A stretch of 64,000 nt of DNA from Leucobacter luti (lineage in GTDB: Bacteria > Actinomycetota > Actinomycetes > Actinomycetales > Microbacteriaceae), in NCBI RefSeq assembly GCF_004217175.1, contig NZ_SHKI01000003.1:1-64000 (forward strand), given 5' to 3'. Shown here one piece after another: positions 10,249 to 19,073 of the stretch (the first letter of the stretch is position 1; each line of letters starts with the position of its first letter). The position numbers were made by a program, and so were the translations under genes. A model generated the notes under the pieces. The model did no database searches, was not told the DNA's origin, and saw nothing but the letters and a program-made list of their open reading frames with translations.

Positions 10249-12368
10249 CGATTCGCCTCACTCCGCGCGAGTCCCGCCTGCACTGCGGTGATCGCCACGG
10301 TGTTGAGGATGTCTTCGATGGTCGCGCCGCGCGACAGATCGTTGACCGGCTTCGCGAGCCCCTGGAGCACGGGCCCCACGGCGATCGCGCCGGCGGAGCG
10401 CTGCACGGCCTTGTACGTGTTGTTGCCAGTATTCAGATCCGGGAATATGAAGACGGTCGCGTGACCGGCAACCTGTGAGCCTGGCAGCTTCGCGGCGCCG
10501 GTGGCCGGATCGCTCGCGGCGTCGTACTGGATGGGCCCCTCGATGAGCAGATCCGGCCGAGCTTCCCGAGCGATACGGGTTGCCTCGCGCACCTTGTCAA
10601 CGTCGGCGCCGGTCCCCGACTCCCCCGTCGAGTACGAGAGCATCGCGACACGCGGTTCCACGCCGAACTGCGCGGCCGTCTCTGCCGAGCTCACGGCGAT
10701 GTCGGCGAGCTGGCCCGCGTTTGGGTCGGGGTTCACTGCGCAGTCCCCGTACACCAGCACGCGGTCGGAGAGCGCCATGAAGAACACGCTCGACACGACC
10801 GAGACCCCCTGCCGCGTCTTGATGATCTCGAGGCTGGGCCGGATCGTGTGCGCGGTCGTGTGCGTGGCCCCCGACACCATTCCGTCGGCGAGGCCGAAGT
10901 GCACCATCATCGTGCCGAAATAGCTCACGTCGGTGACCACGTCGCGCGCCTGCTCGATCGTGACCCCCTTGTGCCCACGGAGCCGCGCGTACTCGACGGC
11001 GAAGCGCTCGCGCAGCGGCGATGCCGTGGGATCGATGGTTTCCGCGGCGTCGATCCCGAGCCCGAGCTCGCCCCCGCGCTTGCGGATCGCGTCCGGGTTT
11101 CCGAGGATAGTGAGCCGCGCGGTGCCGCGGGAGAGCAGCGTGCTCGCCGCGCGCAGGATGCGATCGTCGTCGCCCTCGGGGAGCACAATGTGCGCACCGG
11201 CGGCCGCGGCGCGCTCGAACAGCTCGTAGGCGAACATGACGGGTGTGCGCACGCCGCCGCGGTGCAGCCGCAGACGCTCGCGCAGGGTGACCCCGTCGAC
11301 GTGCTGCGCGAAGAGCGACAGCGCCGTATCGAGCTTGGCGGGAGACTCCTCGGTGATGAGGCCGCGCGCGCGGGAGATTCGGCGCACCGTGTCGAACGTG
11401 CCGAAGCGCGTGCGCACGACGGGCACGGTCGAGTCGATGCCGTCGAGCAGCCTGACCACGTCGACCGGCAGCGGGAACTCTCCGTTGAGCACGATCGCGG
11501 CGATCGTGGGGAAGGTGGGGGCCTCGTGCGCCATGGTCACCGCGAGCAGGGTCTCCGAGCGGTCGGCGGCGATGACCACGACCGAGCCCTCGAGCAGGCG
11601 CGGCAGCACGTTTTCCATCGACATTCCCGCGACGACCACGTCGCGCACCTCGCGCGCGAGCAGCTCGGAGGAGCCGCGCACCAGCTCGCCGTCGACGGCG
11701 GCGATCACCTCGGACACCGGCGGCGCGACGAGCAGCAGCTCCTCCGGGATCGACCACACCGGCACGCCGTCTGGGAGCACGCCGGACACCGCACGCTGGG
11801 TCTCGGGCAGCCGGTCCGGGTCGGCGCGGTTGACGAGCGCCGCGAGCACCGTGGCGTGTTCTGAGCGGAGCTCGGCGAGGCCCATCTCCGCGAGCTGCGC
11901 GAGCTCACCCGGTGTGCGTGCCGACTGCTGGCCCAGGTGCTCAGCGTCCTCATTAGAGCGGCCCCCGAGCACGAGCAGCACCGGGGTGTCGAGGTTCGCG
12001 GCCACGCGCGCGTTAAACGCGAGCTCCGTGGGAGCCGCCACGTCGGTAAAGTCTGAGCCCACCACCACCACCGCGTCACACTCGGCACGGAGGGCCTGGT
12101 ACGCGGCAACGATCCGCACCATCGCAGCGTCGGGATCCGCGTGCGCGTCGTCGTATGTCACGCCGACGCACGCCTCGTAGGGGACCTCGGCCGTGGCGCG
12201 GTGCCGTAGCAGCTCGAGCACGCGATCCCGCTCGCTCGCCGAGCGGATGAGCGGCCGGAACACGCCAACGCGCGGGGCATCGGCGAGGAGCGTGCTGAGG
12301 ACGCCGAGCGCGACGGCGCTCTTGCCCGTTCGGCCTTCGGCGGAGGTCACGTAGATACTTGCAGCCAC
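10245..12368 (-). CDS. pta: Phosphate acetyltransferase, long form with BioD-like N-terminus
   Basis: The enzyme transfers acetyl from acetyl-CoA to phosphate. The 707 residues have the long-form layout: an N-terminal BioD/dethiobiotin synthetase-like P-loop region (TSAEGRTGKSAVALGVL, residues 8-24), a middle DRTGG-like regulatory domain, and the C-terminal catalytic PTA domain from about residue 385. The last contains DGMVSGATHTTAHTIRPSL and YSTGESGTGADVDKV, both characteristic. The GTG start at 12368 has no ribosome binding site; TAGACT lies 6 bases before it, which suggests a leaderless mRNA. ackA overlaps the 3' end. Confidence 0.96.
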   Translation of the reverse strand: MAASIYVTSAEGRTGKSAVALGVLSTLLADAPRVGVFRPLIRSASERDRVLELLRHRATAEVPYEACVGVTYDDAHADPDAAMVRIVAAYQALRAECDAVVVVGSDFTDVAAPTELAFNARVAANLDTPVLLVLGGRSNEDAEHLGQQSARTPGELAQLAEMGLAELRSEHATVLAALVNRADPDRLPETQRAVSGVLPDGVPVWSIPEELLLVAPPVSEVIAAVDGELVRGSSELLAREVRDVVVAGMSMENVLPRLLEGSVVVIAADRSETLLAVTMAHEAPTFPTIAAIVLNGEFPLPVDVVRLLDGIDSTVPVVRTRFGTFDTVRRISRARGLITEESPAKLDTALSLFAQHVDGVTLRERLRLHRGGVRTPVMFAYELFERAAAAGAHIVLPEGDDDRILRAASTLLSRGTARLTILGNPDAIRKRGGELGLGIDAAETIDPTASPLRERFAVEYARLRGHKGVTIEQARDVVTDVSYFGTMMVHFGLADGMVSGATHTTAHTIRPSLEIIKTRQGVSVVSSVFFMALSDRVLVYGDCAVNPDPNAGQLADIAVSSAETAAQFGVEPRVAMLSYSTGESGTGADVDKVREATRIAREARPDLLIEGPIQYDAASDPATGAAKLPGSQVAGHATVFIFPDLNTGNNTYKAVQRSAGAIAVGPVLQGLAKPVNDLSRGATIEDILNTVAITAVQAGLARSEANR

Positions 12369-12397
12369 CTGATCAGTCTAATTCGTTCGACAGACAG

Positions 12398-12436
12398 CGG
12401 GACCCCGGAACGCAGTTTCTGCGATCCGGGGTCCCG
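12398..12436 (-). terminator. Terminator hairpin after the leftward MarR gene
   Basis: A 12-bp stem (CGGGACCCCGGA with TCCGGGGTCCCG) is followed by an inner CGCAG/CTGCG stem closing a TTT loop. It lies between the stop of the MarR-type gene at 12468 and the start of pta at 12368, both leftward, so it separates these transcripts. Confidence 0.65.
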
Positions 12437-12467
12437 GGTGCGTGCGGCGGCCACCGCGGCGCGGCGG

Positions 12468-13328
12468 TTAGCGGGTCTCGGCGTCACGTGCGGCGCTGAT
12501 TCCGGCCGCGAATCCGCGCTCGAACGCCGCCTCGCGGCCGCGGCCGCGGCCACGGCCACGCCCGTGGCTGTGGGGCCCGAAACGGTGGGCGTCGTACCCA
12601 CCGCGGCCGCGGCCGCGGCCGGCGCCACCGTGGTGGTCGGAACCGGAGCCAGCGCCCGGACCGGAGCCGAACGGAGCACCGCGGTGGTACTCACGCTCCC
12701 CCTGCCAGCGCTCGTCTCGCTCTGAGCCGCGGTCGAACTCGCGACCCGCGCCGCGCTCGAACCCGGGGTGCGGTGCGCAGGCGCCGGGCCAGCCGCGGGC
12801 GCCGAATCCCCCGAACCCCTGCCCGGGGTGCGGTGGCATGTGGGGGTGCATCCGCCGTCCATGTGGCCCGCGGGGGCCGTGCGAGCGCCGCGGCAACCGC
12901 GTGTCCTCGGTCCAGCCAAATTCGCGAGCGATCGTTTCGAGCGCGGCGCGCGTGGTGGCGAGGTCGTCCTCGGAAACCGCGCCAGCGACGCGGTCGCGCA
13001 CGCTCTGCACGCTGACGGTGAGGCGCTCGTTCGCGGCCTCCCCCTCGGGAGTGAGGGCCCAGCCCGTGTCGGTCCGCGCGATCAGGCCGCGCTCCGCGAG
13101 GGCTCGCAGGTGCTTGCCGCCGCGCTCGAGCCGGGCGCGCAGGCGCTCCGGAAGCTCGGCGTCGCTGGCGATCGCCGAGAGGATGCGCCACTCGCGGCGC
13201 GTGATCCCGACCTTGGCGAACTCCTGCGCGTATGCATCGCGCAGCAGTGCGTCGTTCGCCCGGAGCCAGTAGCCCAGCGAGCGCTCGGTCGGAGGTGTGG
13301 TCTGTGTGGTGTCGTGTGTCGACGTCAT
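12468..13328 (-). CDS. MarR-type regulator with Gly/Arg/His-rich C-terminal tail
   Basis: Residues about 15-140 form a MarR-like winged helix-turn-helix: SLGYWLRANDALLRDAYAQE, then GITRREWRILSAIA, RLRARLERGGKHLRALAERG (recognition region) and WALTPEGEAANERL (wing). MarR proteins are dimeric DNA-binding repressors or activators that respond to ligands, metals or oxidation. From about residue 145 the protein becomes a 140-residue low-complexity tail rich in Gly, Arg and His (HPHMPPHPGQ, HSHGRGRGRGRGR), ending in a short helical segment FERGFAAGISAARDAE. Such a tail is not part of the usual MarR fold; histidine density suggests metal binding, but this is inference. The ATG has AAAGGA 6 bases upstream. 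The gene is divergent from another tailed MarR gene. Confidence 0.8.
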   Translation of the reverse strand: MTSTHDTTQTTPPTERSLGYWLRANDALLRDAYAQEFAKVGITRREWRILSAIASDAELPERLRARLERGGKHLRALAERGLIARTDTGWALTPEGEAANERLTVSVQSVRDRVAGAVSEDDLATTRAALETIAREFGWTEDTRLPRRSHGPRGPHGRRMHPHMPPHPGQGFGGFGARGWPGACAPHPGFERGAGREFDRGSERDERWQGEREYHRGAPFGSGPGAGSGSDHHGGAGRGRGRGGYDAHRFGPHSHGRGRGRGRGREAAFERGFAAGISAARDAETR

Positions 13329-13344
13329 GAGAAGTCCTTTCTAC

Positions 13345-13428
13345 GGTGGAACCCGTTTCCACCAGATGCATGTCACCATGCATGTATATGTATCATGACA
13401 TGGGTTTCATTCCATGTCAAGTGTCATG
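13345..13428. promoter_or_regulatory. Shared operator/promoter region of the divergent MarR pair
   Basis: Three inverted repeats are packed here. GGTGGAA-5-TTCCACC spans 13345-13363. ATGCATG-4-CATGCAT spans 13366-13383. TGACATGG-8-CCATGTCA spans 13396-13419 and is nested in an outer CATGACA (13394-13400) / TGTCATG (13422-13428) pair. On the minus strand TTGACA within the third repeat is followed 18-19 bases later by ATGATA/TGATAC, a plausible promoter for the leftward gene. On the plus strand TAAAAT, just before the rightward ATG, is a plausible -10. The repeats therefore overlap both promoters, as expected for auto- and cross-repression. Confidence 0.65.
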
Positions 13429-13441
13429 TAAAATTCTCTGC

Positions 13442-14101
13442 ATGGACACTTCCCCCTCGGACCCGGACGCGGCGCAGACCGACGCCATCGTCGACGCGCT
13501 CGCCCGTATCCGAGGCAGGCGCGGCGGGCCGCGGGGGGCCGGGTTCCCCTGGGGTCCCGGGTTCCCGGGCGGACCGGGCGGAATGTGGGGGCCGGGCGGT
13601 CCGGGTGGGCCGGGTGGGCCGTGGGACCCGCGCGGCGGGGACCGCGACGGGCACGGGCGCGACTGGCCAGGAGCGGGCACCCCGGGACACGGCGAACAGC
13701 CAAGCGACGAGCACGGCCACGGCGGCCGAGGCCGCGGCGGGCGCGGCGGGCGCGAGCGCTTCGGCGGCCCGGCACAGCTGCGACTTTTGGGCACACTCGC
13801 TCAGTCAGCTGAGCCGCTGACCGTCAGCGAGCTTGCTGAGCGGATCGGCGTGGACCAGCCCCGCGCTTCTCGCCTCGTGCAGCAGTCAATCGAGCGCGGC
13901 TTCGCGCTCCGCGAGGCGGATCCGCGCGACGCGCGACGCACGCTCGTGCGCCTCACCGACGCCGGGCTCCACGCGGTGCGCGGCTTCCACGGGCGGCAGC
14001 GGGAAGACATGAGCGCCGCGCTCACCGCTCTCGCACCCGAGGAGCGCGCGGAGCTCGCGCGCCTGCTCACCAAGCTCGCTGCCGCCTGGCCCGAACACTA
14101 G
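13442..14101 (+). CDS. MarR-type regulator with collagen-like Gly-rich N-terminal tail
   Basis: The C-terminal half (from about residue 110) is a MarR winged helix: QLRLLGTLAQSAEPLTVSEL, then ERIGVDQPRASRLVQQSIER (recognition helix region), the wing ALREADPRDARRTLVRLTD and a dimerisation helix LTALAPEERAELARLLTKL. The N-terminal 105 residues are low complexity, with runs such as GFPGGPGGMWGPGGPGGPGG and then HGHGGRGRGGRGG. I start at ATG 13442 (MDTSPSDPD), giving 219 residues; no ribosome binding site is visible, but TAAAAT sits 7 bases upstream, suggesting a leaderless mRNA. An upstream in-frame start at 13346 would run through the operators and gives an unlikely Cys/Met-rich leader. The mirrored architecture with the divergent neighbour (tail C-terminal there, N-terminal here) is unusual. 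Confidence 0.8.
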   Translation: MDTSPSDPDAAQTDAIVDALARIRGRRGGPRGAGFPWGPGFPGGPGGMWGPGGPGGPGGPWDPRGGDRDGHGRDWPGAGTPGHGEQPSDEHGHGGRGRGGRGGRERFGGPAQLRLLGTLAQSAEPLTVSELAERIGVDQPRASRLVQQSIERGFALREADPRDARRTLVRLTDAGLHAVRGFHGRQREDMSAALTALAPEERAELARLLTKLAAAWPEH

Positions 14102-14131
14102 GGGCGCGGCCGCGCGGCACCGCCCGGGCAA

Positions 14132-14223
14132 AGAAATACTCCCTACGTACCCGCTAGAGCCCGAGTACCCTTGCTTCGTTTCCGACCTGGGGGAGTTCCT
14201 CGAGATAGCGCCACGTAGGGAGC
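14132..14223 (-). ncRNA. ffs: Signal recognition particle RNA, small bacterial (4.5S) type
   Basis: Read on the minus strand, the segment contains CAGGTCGGAAACGAAGCAAG, the conserved Ffh-binding helix and loop of SRP RNA. The ends pair perfectly: CTCCCTACGT (14222-14213) with ACGTAGGGAG (14148-14139), giving the expected long hairpin with internal pairs such as CGAG/CTCG. The 3' end runs into TATTTCTTT, a T-rich termination tail. A -10-like TAGACT lies at 14235-14230, which would start transcription near 14223. The RNA is about 90 nt and, with Ffh, targets nascent membrane proteins. It sits just after the stop of the protease gene on the same strand. Confidence 0.88.
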
Positions 14224-14240
14224 GTTTCTAGTCTAGCGGA

Positions 14241-16832
14241 CTATTGCGGGCCCTCCGCGCCACGCTCACTCACGGCGTCGTCCGTCGCAGCGGCTGCGGC
14301 GGCCCGCCGCCGCCGAATCGCGACCGCGGTGACCACCCCGGCACCGACGAGCAGCAGCGCCACGCCGGCCAGCACGAGCGGAAGCGACCCCGAGCCACCC
14401 GTCTGCGCGAGCGGCGCCTGCGCCACCTGCGTCACGGGCGGGTCCACCGGCGTCACCGTGGGAGGTGGCGTCACGGGAGCCGCGGCCGTGGTGACCTCGA
14501 TCGTGGCGGCGGGGCTCTCCCCCACCGGGTTTACCGCGGTCAGGCTGATCGCGTACACCGTGCTCGCGGAGAGCTTGGCAAACCGGTAGGAGGTCGCGCC
14601 CGCGTCGAGCTCCACGGCCACCACCCCGGGCGCGTCGTCGGCTGCGCGGGCCGCTGCGGCACTCGCCCCATCCGCGTCAGCGACCGCGGTGGCCAGCGGC
14701 ACGAGCTGGAGCCGCAGGCCGCTCGCGTCGGCCACCGGGTCCCAGGCGAGCTCAACACTGTCTGAGGTGACCGTGCCGCTGCGCAGCCCCTGCGGGGTGA
14801 CCGGAAGCGAGGTCAGCCCCTCGAGCAGCGCGGTCGCGTCGACAATGCCGGCACCGAACACGTCGGCGTCCGAGTGCCCCACGGCCAGGTATGGGTTGAC
14901 CGGGCCGCCCGCCGCGGTGCCGCGGGCGGTGTCCTGGATTCGGGTGCTCAGCTCCGCGCCGGTGAGCTGCGGCCGGTACGACAGCGCGAGCGCAGCGACC
15001 GCGGCCGTGTTGGGAGCCGCCGCCGAGGTGCCGAAGAAGCGGTACTCGGGCTCGCCCGGCTCGCCGGTGTCGTCCCCGAAGAACGTGGTCTGCGTGCCAT
15101 CAACCGCCGCGATGTTCGGGGTAGCCGGGGTCACGGGCGCCGCGAGCGGACCCGCGGGAGCGGGCGCCTCGCGCGACACCGGCTCGAAGAGCAGCGTGGC
15201 CGGGCCGAGCGAGCTGTACGAGCGCACCTCCGCGGGGTCCTCCCAGTCGAGCGAGGCGACGCTAAGCCCCGAACCGTCCCCGGCGTGCCCAAAGGTGGTG
15301 GGGCCGACACGGTCGGTGACCCCGTCGCCGAGGTGGGCGCGCTCGGCGATCACGTCGCCGCCGCGGATGAAGTTGAGCAGTACGGCGGGATCCGGAGCCG
15401 CGGGGTCGTGCCCCGTGCGCACCATGACGGCGCGAATCTCGGAGCCCGTCGGCACCGTGACCTGCCCGGTGCTTCCCGGGAGAACGTCGGCAATCTGCGA
15501 CGCCTGTCCGATGAGCTGGGGCGTGGGAACGCCGGGCTCGACCGCGTAGAACCGCCACTCGTACGAGGTCGTGACGCCAAACGCTGGCTCCCCGATCGAG
15601 CCGATCACGTTGAGCCCCACGCTGGGCACCGTGGCCGAGTCGCGCGTCACGAGCGTGTCGTACGGGGTCTCGGTCGCTGGATCCGTGTCGAAATCGAGGC
15701 AGTCGATATCGGTCGCCCCGGCCAGCGGATCGTCGGGCCCGGTGACGAGCCAGTCCGGGCAGACGGCGGCGCGGTACGCGGTGGTGCTCCACGACGACAG
15801 TGGGCGGCCGGTGCTGGCACCGACCGTGCCGACCCCGGTCGAGTTGCCCGCCGAGGTGAAGTACGCGACCCCCTGCGCCTTCGCCGCCTCGATCGCTACC
15901 GAGATGAAGCCCTGCTGGTACGCGGTCTCCTGCGGCCAAGTGATGTCGTCGACGATGATGTCGGCGCCGGCCGCGACGAGCGCGTCAATGTTGTTCGCCA
16001 TACCAAAATCGTTGCTTCCGGCGTCCGCAAACATGAGCGTGGCGCCGGGCGCGATGCCGTGCACGAGCTGCGCCATCGCGCGCCCCTCATCGCCCGCGAC
16101 GTTCGCGTCCGAGACGATGTGCACCGGCGTCTCATAACCGCACGGGTTGCCGGGTCCCGGCAGGGCGCCCGAGGCTACGTCGTCGGCCCAGGACGTGGGG
16201 CTCGCGAGGCTCGCGAACGAGTCGGAGATGATGCCGACCGTCACGCCGGCCCCGTCGACACCGAAGCGTTCCCGCGCCTCGTCGGAGCGCAGCGGGCCGT
16301 CGGCCTCGATCGGGATCGGGCCGCACGCGTCGGCCTCGGCGACGGCGGCGCGGGGCGCGGCAGCGACGGGCCCGGCTGCCAGCGTGGTGGCGGCCACACC
16401 GCCGGCGAACGGGCGCAGCGCGGGGGTGACGCTCACCACGCCGGGCAGCGTCGCAAGCGCCTGCAGTTCGGCCGGCGCCACGCGCACGAGCGCCGCGGGG
16501 AACGGGCTCTGCAGCTCGTCGATCTCAGCGATCGCGCCCACCGCGGCGAGCACGGCGTCGTCCGGGGCCGCCGCAAACATCACGGTCGCCGTGATGCGCT
16601 CGGCCGCGTCGAAGGTGAGGCTGCCACCCCCGTCCGCCGGCAGCGATGCCTCCTCGGAGAGTTCCGCGGGAGCGGTTGCCCCGGCCTCGGCCGCTTCGAC
16701 GATCCGGTCCACGAGCGTCGATCCTGGGGTCGCCGCCGGGGCGTCCTCGGCGTGAGCCGCAGGGCCCACCAGCATGAGGAGGAGCGGGATGGCGGCGCAG
16801 ACCGCGACCCCCGAGAGCGCAGCTCTGCGCAT
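14241..16832 (-). CDS. Secreted, cell-wall-anchored subtilisin-like (S8) serine protease
   Basis: The 863-residue protein starts with a signal peptide (MRRAALSGVAVCAAIPLLLM to AHAED, about residues 1-29). The S8 catalytic elements are visible: VGIISDSFASL (Asp), QLVHGIAPGA (His), FTSAGNSTG (oxyanion Asn) and FFGTSAAAPNTAAVAAL (Ser, near residue 625). A fibronectin type III-like domain follows at about 690-790. The C-terminus has a sorting signal: LAQTG at 808-812, a hydrophobic helix and an RRRR tail. LAXTG is the motif recognised by class E sortases of high-GC Gram-positives, so the enzyme is probably linked to peptidoglycan. GGAAGG precedes the ATG by 7 bases, and a -10-like TAGGAT is at 16890-16885 (minus). 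No sortase is in the window. The protease substrate is unknown. Confidence 0.88.
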   Translation of the reverse strand: MRRAALSGVAVCAAIPLLLMLVGPAAHAEDAPAATPGSTLVDRIVEAAEAGATAPAELSEEASLPADGGGSLTFDAAERITATVMFAAAPDDAVLAAVGAIAEIDELQSPFPAALVRVAPAELQALATLPGVVSVTPALRPFAGGVAATTLAAGPVAAAPRAAVAEADACGPIPIEADGPLRSDEARERFGVDGAGVTVGIISDSFASLASPTSWADDVASGALPGPGNPCGYETPVHIVSDANVAGDEGRAMAQLVHGIAPGATLMFADAGSNDFGMANNIDALVAAGADIIVDDITWPQETAYQQGFISVAIEAAKAQGVAYFTSAGNSTGVGTVGASTGRPLSSWSTTAYRAAVCPDWLVTGPDDPLAGATDIDCLDFDTDPATETPYDTLVTRDSATVPSVGLNVIGSIGEPAFGVTTSYEWRFYAVEPGVPTPQLIGQASQIADVLPGSTGQVTVPTGSEIRAVMVRTGHDPAAPDPAVLLNFIRGGDVIAERAHLGDGVTDRVGPTTFGHAGDGSGLSVASLDWEDPAEVRSYSSLGPATLLFEPVSREAPAPAGPLAAPVTPATPNIAAVDGTQTTFFGDDTGEPGEPEYRFFGTSAAAPNTAAVAALALSYRPQLTGAELSTRIQDTARGTAAGGPVNPYLAVGHSDADVFGAGIVDATALLEGLTSLPVTPQGLRSGTVTSDSVELAWDPVADASGLRLQLVPLATAVADADGASAAAARAADDAPGVVAVELDAGATSYRFAKLSASTVYAISLTAVNPVGESPAATIEVTTAAAPVTPPPTVTPVDPPVTQVAQAPLAQTGGSGSLPLVLAGVALLLVGAGVVTAVAIRRRRAAAAAATDDAVSERGAEGPQ

Positions 16833-16935
16833 GTCAACACCTTCCGGGTCAGTGAGGCGGGTCGGAGCGACCGCACACTGAGCGATCCTACCGAAATTGC
16901 TGGATGAGGTCCATGTTTACCTTCGTCCCGAACAC

Positions 16936-16973
16936 GAAAAGCGCCCCGGTCGGCGGGTGCCGATCGGGGCGCT
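16936..16973 (-). terminator. Intrinsic terminator of the ABC exporter operon
   Basis: On the minus strand, 12 bases after the ABC stop codon, AGCGCCCCG pairs with CGGGGCGCT around an inner TCGGC/GCCGA stem, followed by TTTT (complement of 16940-16937). Confidence 0.8.
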
Positions 16974-16985
16974 CTCGGTGCATCG

Positions 16986-19073
16986 CTAGGGCGCGGGATC
17001 CGGATCCGGTATCGCGGCCCGACCCGCCGCACCCGCGACGGGGACGGCCCCGGTCACGGTCGCGATCTCGCCGGTCAGCAGCTCCTCAGCCTGCGCCTCG
17101 TCGATCTCCCCGGCGAACTGCGCGCGGTAGAGCGCGGCGTACGCGCCGCCCCGCGCGAGCAGTTCCTCGTGGTTGCCCTGCTCCACGATCTGGCCGCTCT
17201 CCATCATGAGAATGGTATCGGCGTCGCGGATCGTCGAGAGCCGGTGCGCGATCACAAACGACGTTCGGTCGGAGCGGAGCGCGCTCATCGCCTGCTGCAC
17301 GAGCACCTCGGTGCGCGTGTCAACCGACGAGGTCGCCTCGTCGAGGATCAGCAGCGACGGGTTGGCGATGAACGCGCGCGCGATCGTCAGCAGCTGCCGC
17401 TCGCCCGCGGACAGCGACGAGCCGTTCTCGGAGATCTCGGTGTCGTAGCCGTCTGGCAGCTGTCGCACAAAGCGATCGACCATCGTGGCCTGCGCCGCGG
17501 CGGTCACCTCCTCGTCGGTCGCGTCGAGGCGCCCGTAGCGAATGTTCTCCCGGATCGTGCCGTCGAAGAGCCACGCGTCCTGGAGCACCATGCCCACGTG
17601 CCCGCGCAGCTCGGCGCGGGAGAGCTTGGTGATGTCCACGCCGTCGAGCAGGATCCGACCGGAGTCGAGCTCGTAGAAGCGCATCACCAGGTTGACGAGC
17701 GTGGTCTTTCCGGCCCCGGTCGGGCCCACGATCGCGACCGTGTGCCCCGGCGTAGCCTCAAGGTTGAGCCCCGCGATCAGCGGCCGCTCCGGGTCATAGC
17801 TGAAGCTGACGTCCTCGAACACGACGTGGCCGTCGGTCCGGTCCGGCAGGTCCGCCACCTCGGTGTCAGGATCCTGCTCGTCCGCGTCGAGCAGCTCGAA
17901 GGTTCGCTCCGCCGAGGCGACGCCCGACTGCAGCATGTTTGCCATGCCCGCCATCTCGCCGATCGGCTGCGCAAACTCGCGCGAGTACTGAATGAACGCG
18001 GTCACGTCGCCCAGGGTCATCTGTCCGGCCGTCACCCGCAGCGCACCTGCCACGGCGATGAGCACGTAGCTGAGGTACTGCACGAACTGCATGGCCGGCA
18101 TGATGGTCCCCGAGAGCGCCTGCGCCCGGTACGCGGCGCCAAACAGCCCCTCGTTGCGGCGGTCAAACTCCTCGGTCATCTCTGTGTCGCGGTTGAAGAT
18201 CCGCACGAGCTCGTGACCCGTGAACGATTCTTCAATGTGCCCATTCAGATCGCCCGTGAACTTCCACTGCGCCACAAACAGCTTCTGCGCGCGCACGCCG
18301 ACTACGCCGGCGATGATCCCGGAGAGCGGGAGCGCGATCAGGGCGATCAGGGCGAGCTGCCACGACACCGCGAACATCATCGCGGTGATACCGATCACCA
18401 TGAGCAGCGACTGCACCAGCTGCGACAGCGCCTGCTGCAGCGCCTGCTGAATGTTGTCCACGTCGTTCGTGACGCGCGAGAGCACGTCGCCACGCTGCCG
18501 GCCATCGAAATAGCTGAGCGGCAGGCGGTTGATCTTCGACTCGATATCGCGGCGCAGCGTGTACACGACGCGCATGACCAGCTTGTTGAGCAGGAATCCC
18601 TGCAGCCACATCAGGAACGACGCGACGAGGTAGAGTCCCAGCACGATCAGGATCAGGCGCCCGAGCAGCGGGAAATCGATGCCCTGTCCGGGCACTACGC
18701 CCGATCCCGCGAGCATCTCCGCGTACTGGCCCTGGCCGGCGTCGCGCGCCGCCTGGACGATCGATTCGAGCGGCACCCCGGCGGGGAGATCCTTGCCGAG
18801 CACGCCGTTGAAGATCACGTCCATCGCCTGACCCAGGATCTTCGGCGCGATGACCGTGAGGACCACCGAGCCGATCACGAACACCACGACAAGCGCGAAC
18901 AGCCACTTCTCGGGGGCCAGCAGGCCCACAAGTCGCTTCGCGGCCGGCCAGAAGTGCTTCGCCTTCTTCGCAGCCTGGCCGCCCCAGTCGTCAGGGTCCG
19001 GCTGATAGTCGTCGGGAAGTTCGAACTCCTCGACGGCCGCCTTCTTGGCGGACTTGCGTTCGGTCCGTGCCAT
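16986..19073 (-). CDS. Heterodimeric ABC exporter subunit, canonical ATP site
   Basis: The 695 residues have the half-transporter layout: a charged N-terminal cytoplasmic segment (residues 1-50), a six-helix type I exporter membrane domain (about 55-365, longer than in its partner because of an extracytoplasmic loop at about 90-135), and an ATPase domain. The ATPase has Walker A GPTGAGKTTLV, signature LSAGERQLLTIARA, Walker B LLILDEATSSVDT with an intact catalytic Glu, and the H-loop VIAHRLST. With the partner encoded immediately upstream it would form a multidrug- or lipid-type exporter in the cytoplasmic membrane. Start and upstream stop share a base (TAATG), so translation is coupled. Substrate is unknown. 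Confidence 0.92.
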   Translation of the reverse strand: MARTERKSAKKAAVEEFELPDDYQPDPDDWGGQAAKKAKHFWPAAKRLVGLLAPEKWLFALVVVFVIGSVVLTVIAPKILGQAMDVIFNGVLGKDLPAGVPLESIVQAARDAGQGQYAEMLAGSGVVPGQGIDFPLLGRLILIVLGLYLVASFLMWLQGFLLNKLVMRVVYTLRRDIESKINRLPLSYFDGRQRGDVLSRVTNDVDNIQQALQQALSQLVQSLLMVIGITAMMFAVSWQLALIALIALPLSGIIAGVVGVRAQKLFVAQWKFTGDLNGHIEESFTGHELVRIFNRDTEMTEEFDRRNEGLFGAAYRAQALSGTIMPAMQFVQYLSYVLIAVAGALRVTAGQMTLGDVTAFIQYSREFAQPIGEMAGMANMLQSGVASAERTFELLDADEQDPDTEVADLPDRTDGHVVFEDVSFSYDPERPLIAGLNLEATPGHTVAIVGPTGAGKTTLVNLVMRFYELDSGRILLDGVDITKLSRAELRGHVGMVLQDAWLFDGTIRENIRYGRLDATDEEVTAAAQATMVDRFVRQLPDGYDTEISENGSSLSAGERQLLTIARAFIANPSLLILDEATSSVDTRTEVLVQQAMSALRSDRTSFVIAHRLSTIRDADTILMMESGQIVEQGNHEELLARGGAYAALYRAQFAGEIDEAQAEELLTGEIATVTGAVPVAGAAGRAAIPDPDPAP

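Noticed and set aside
14874-16907. 677-codon plus-strand open frame opposite the S8 protease
   Set aside because: Arg/Gly-rich composition with no recognisable motif, fully explained by codon bias of the protease gene on the other strand.
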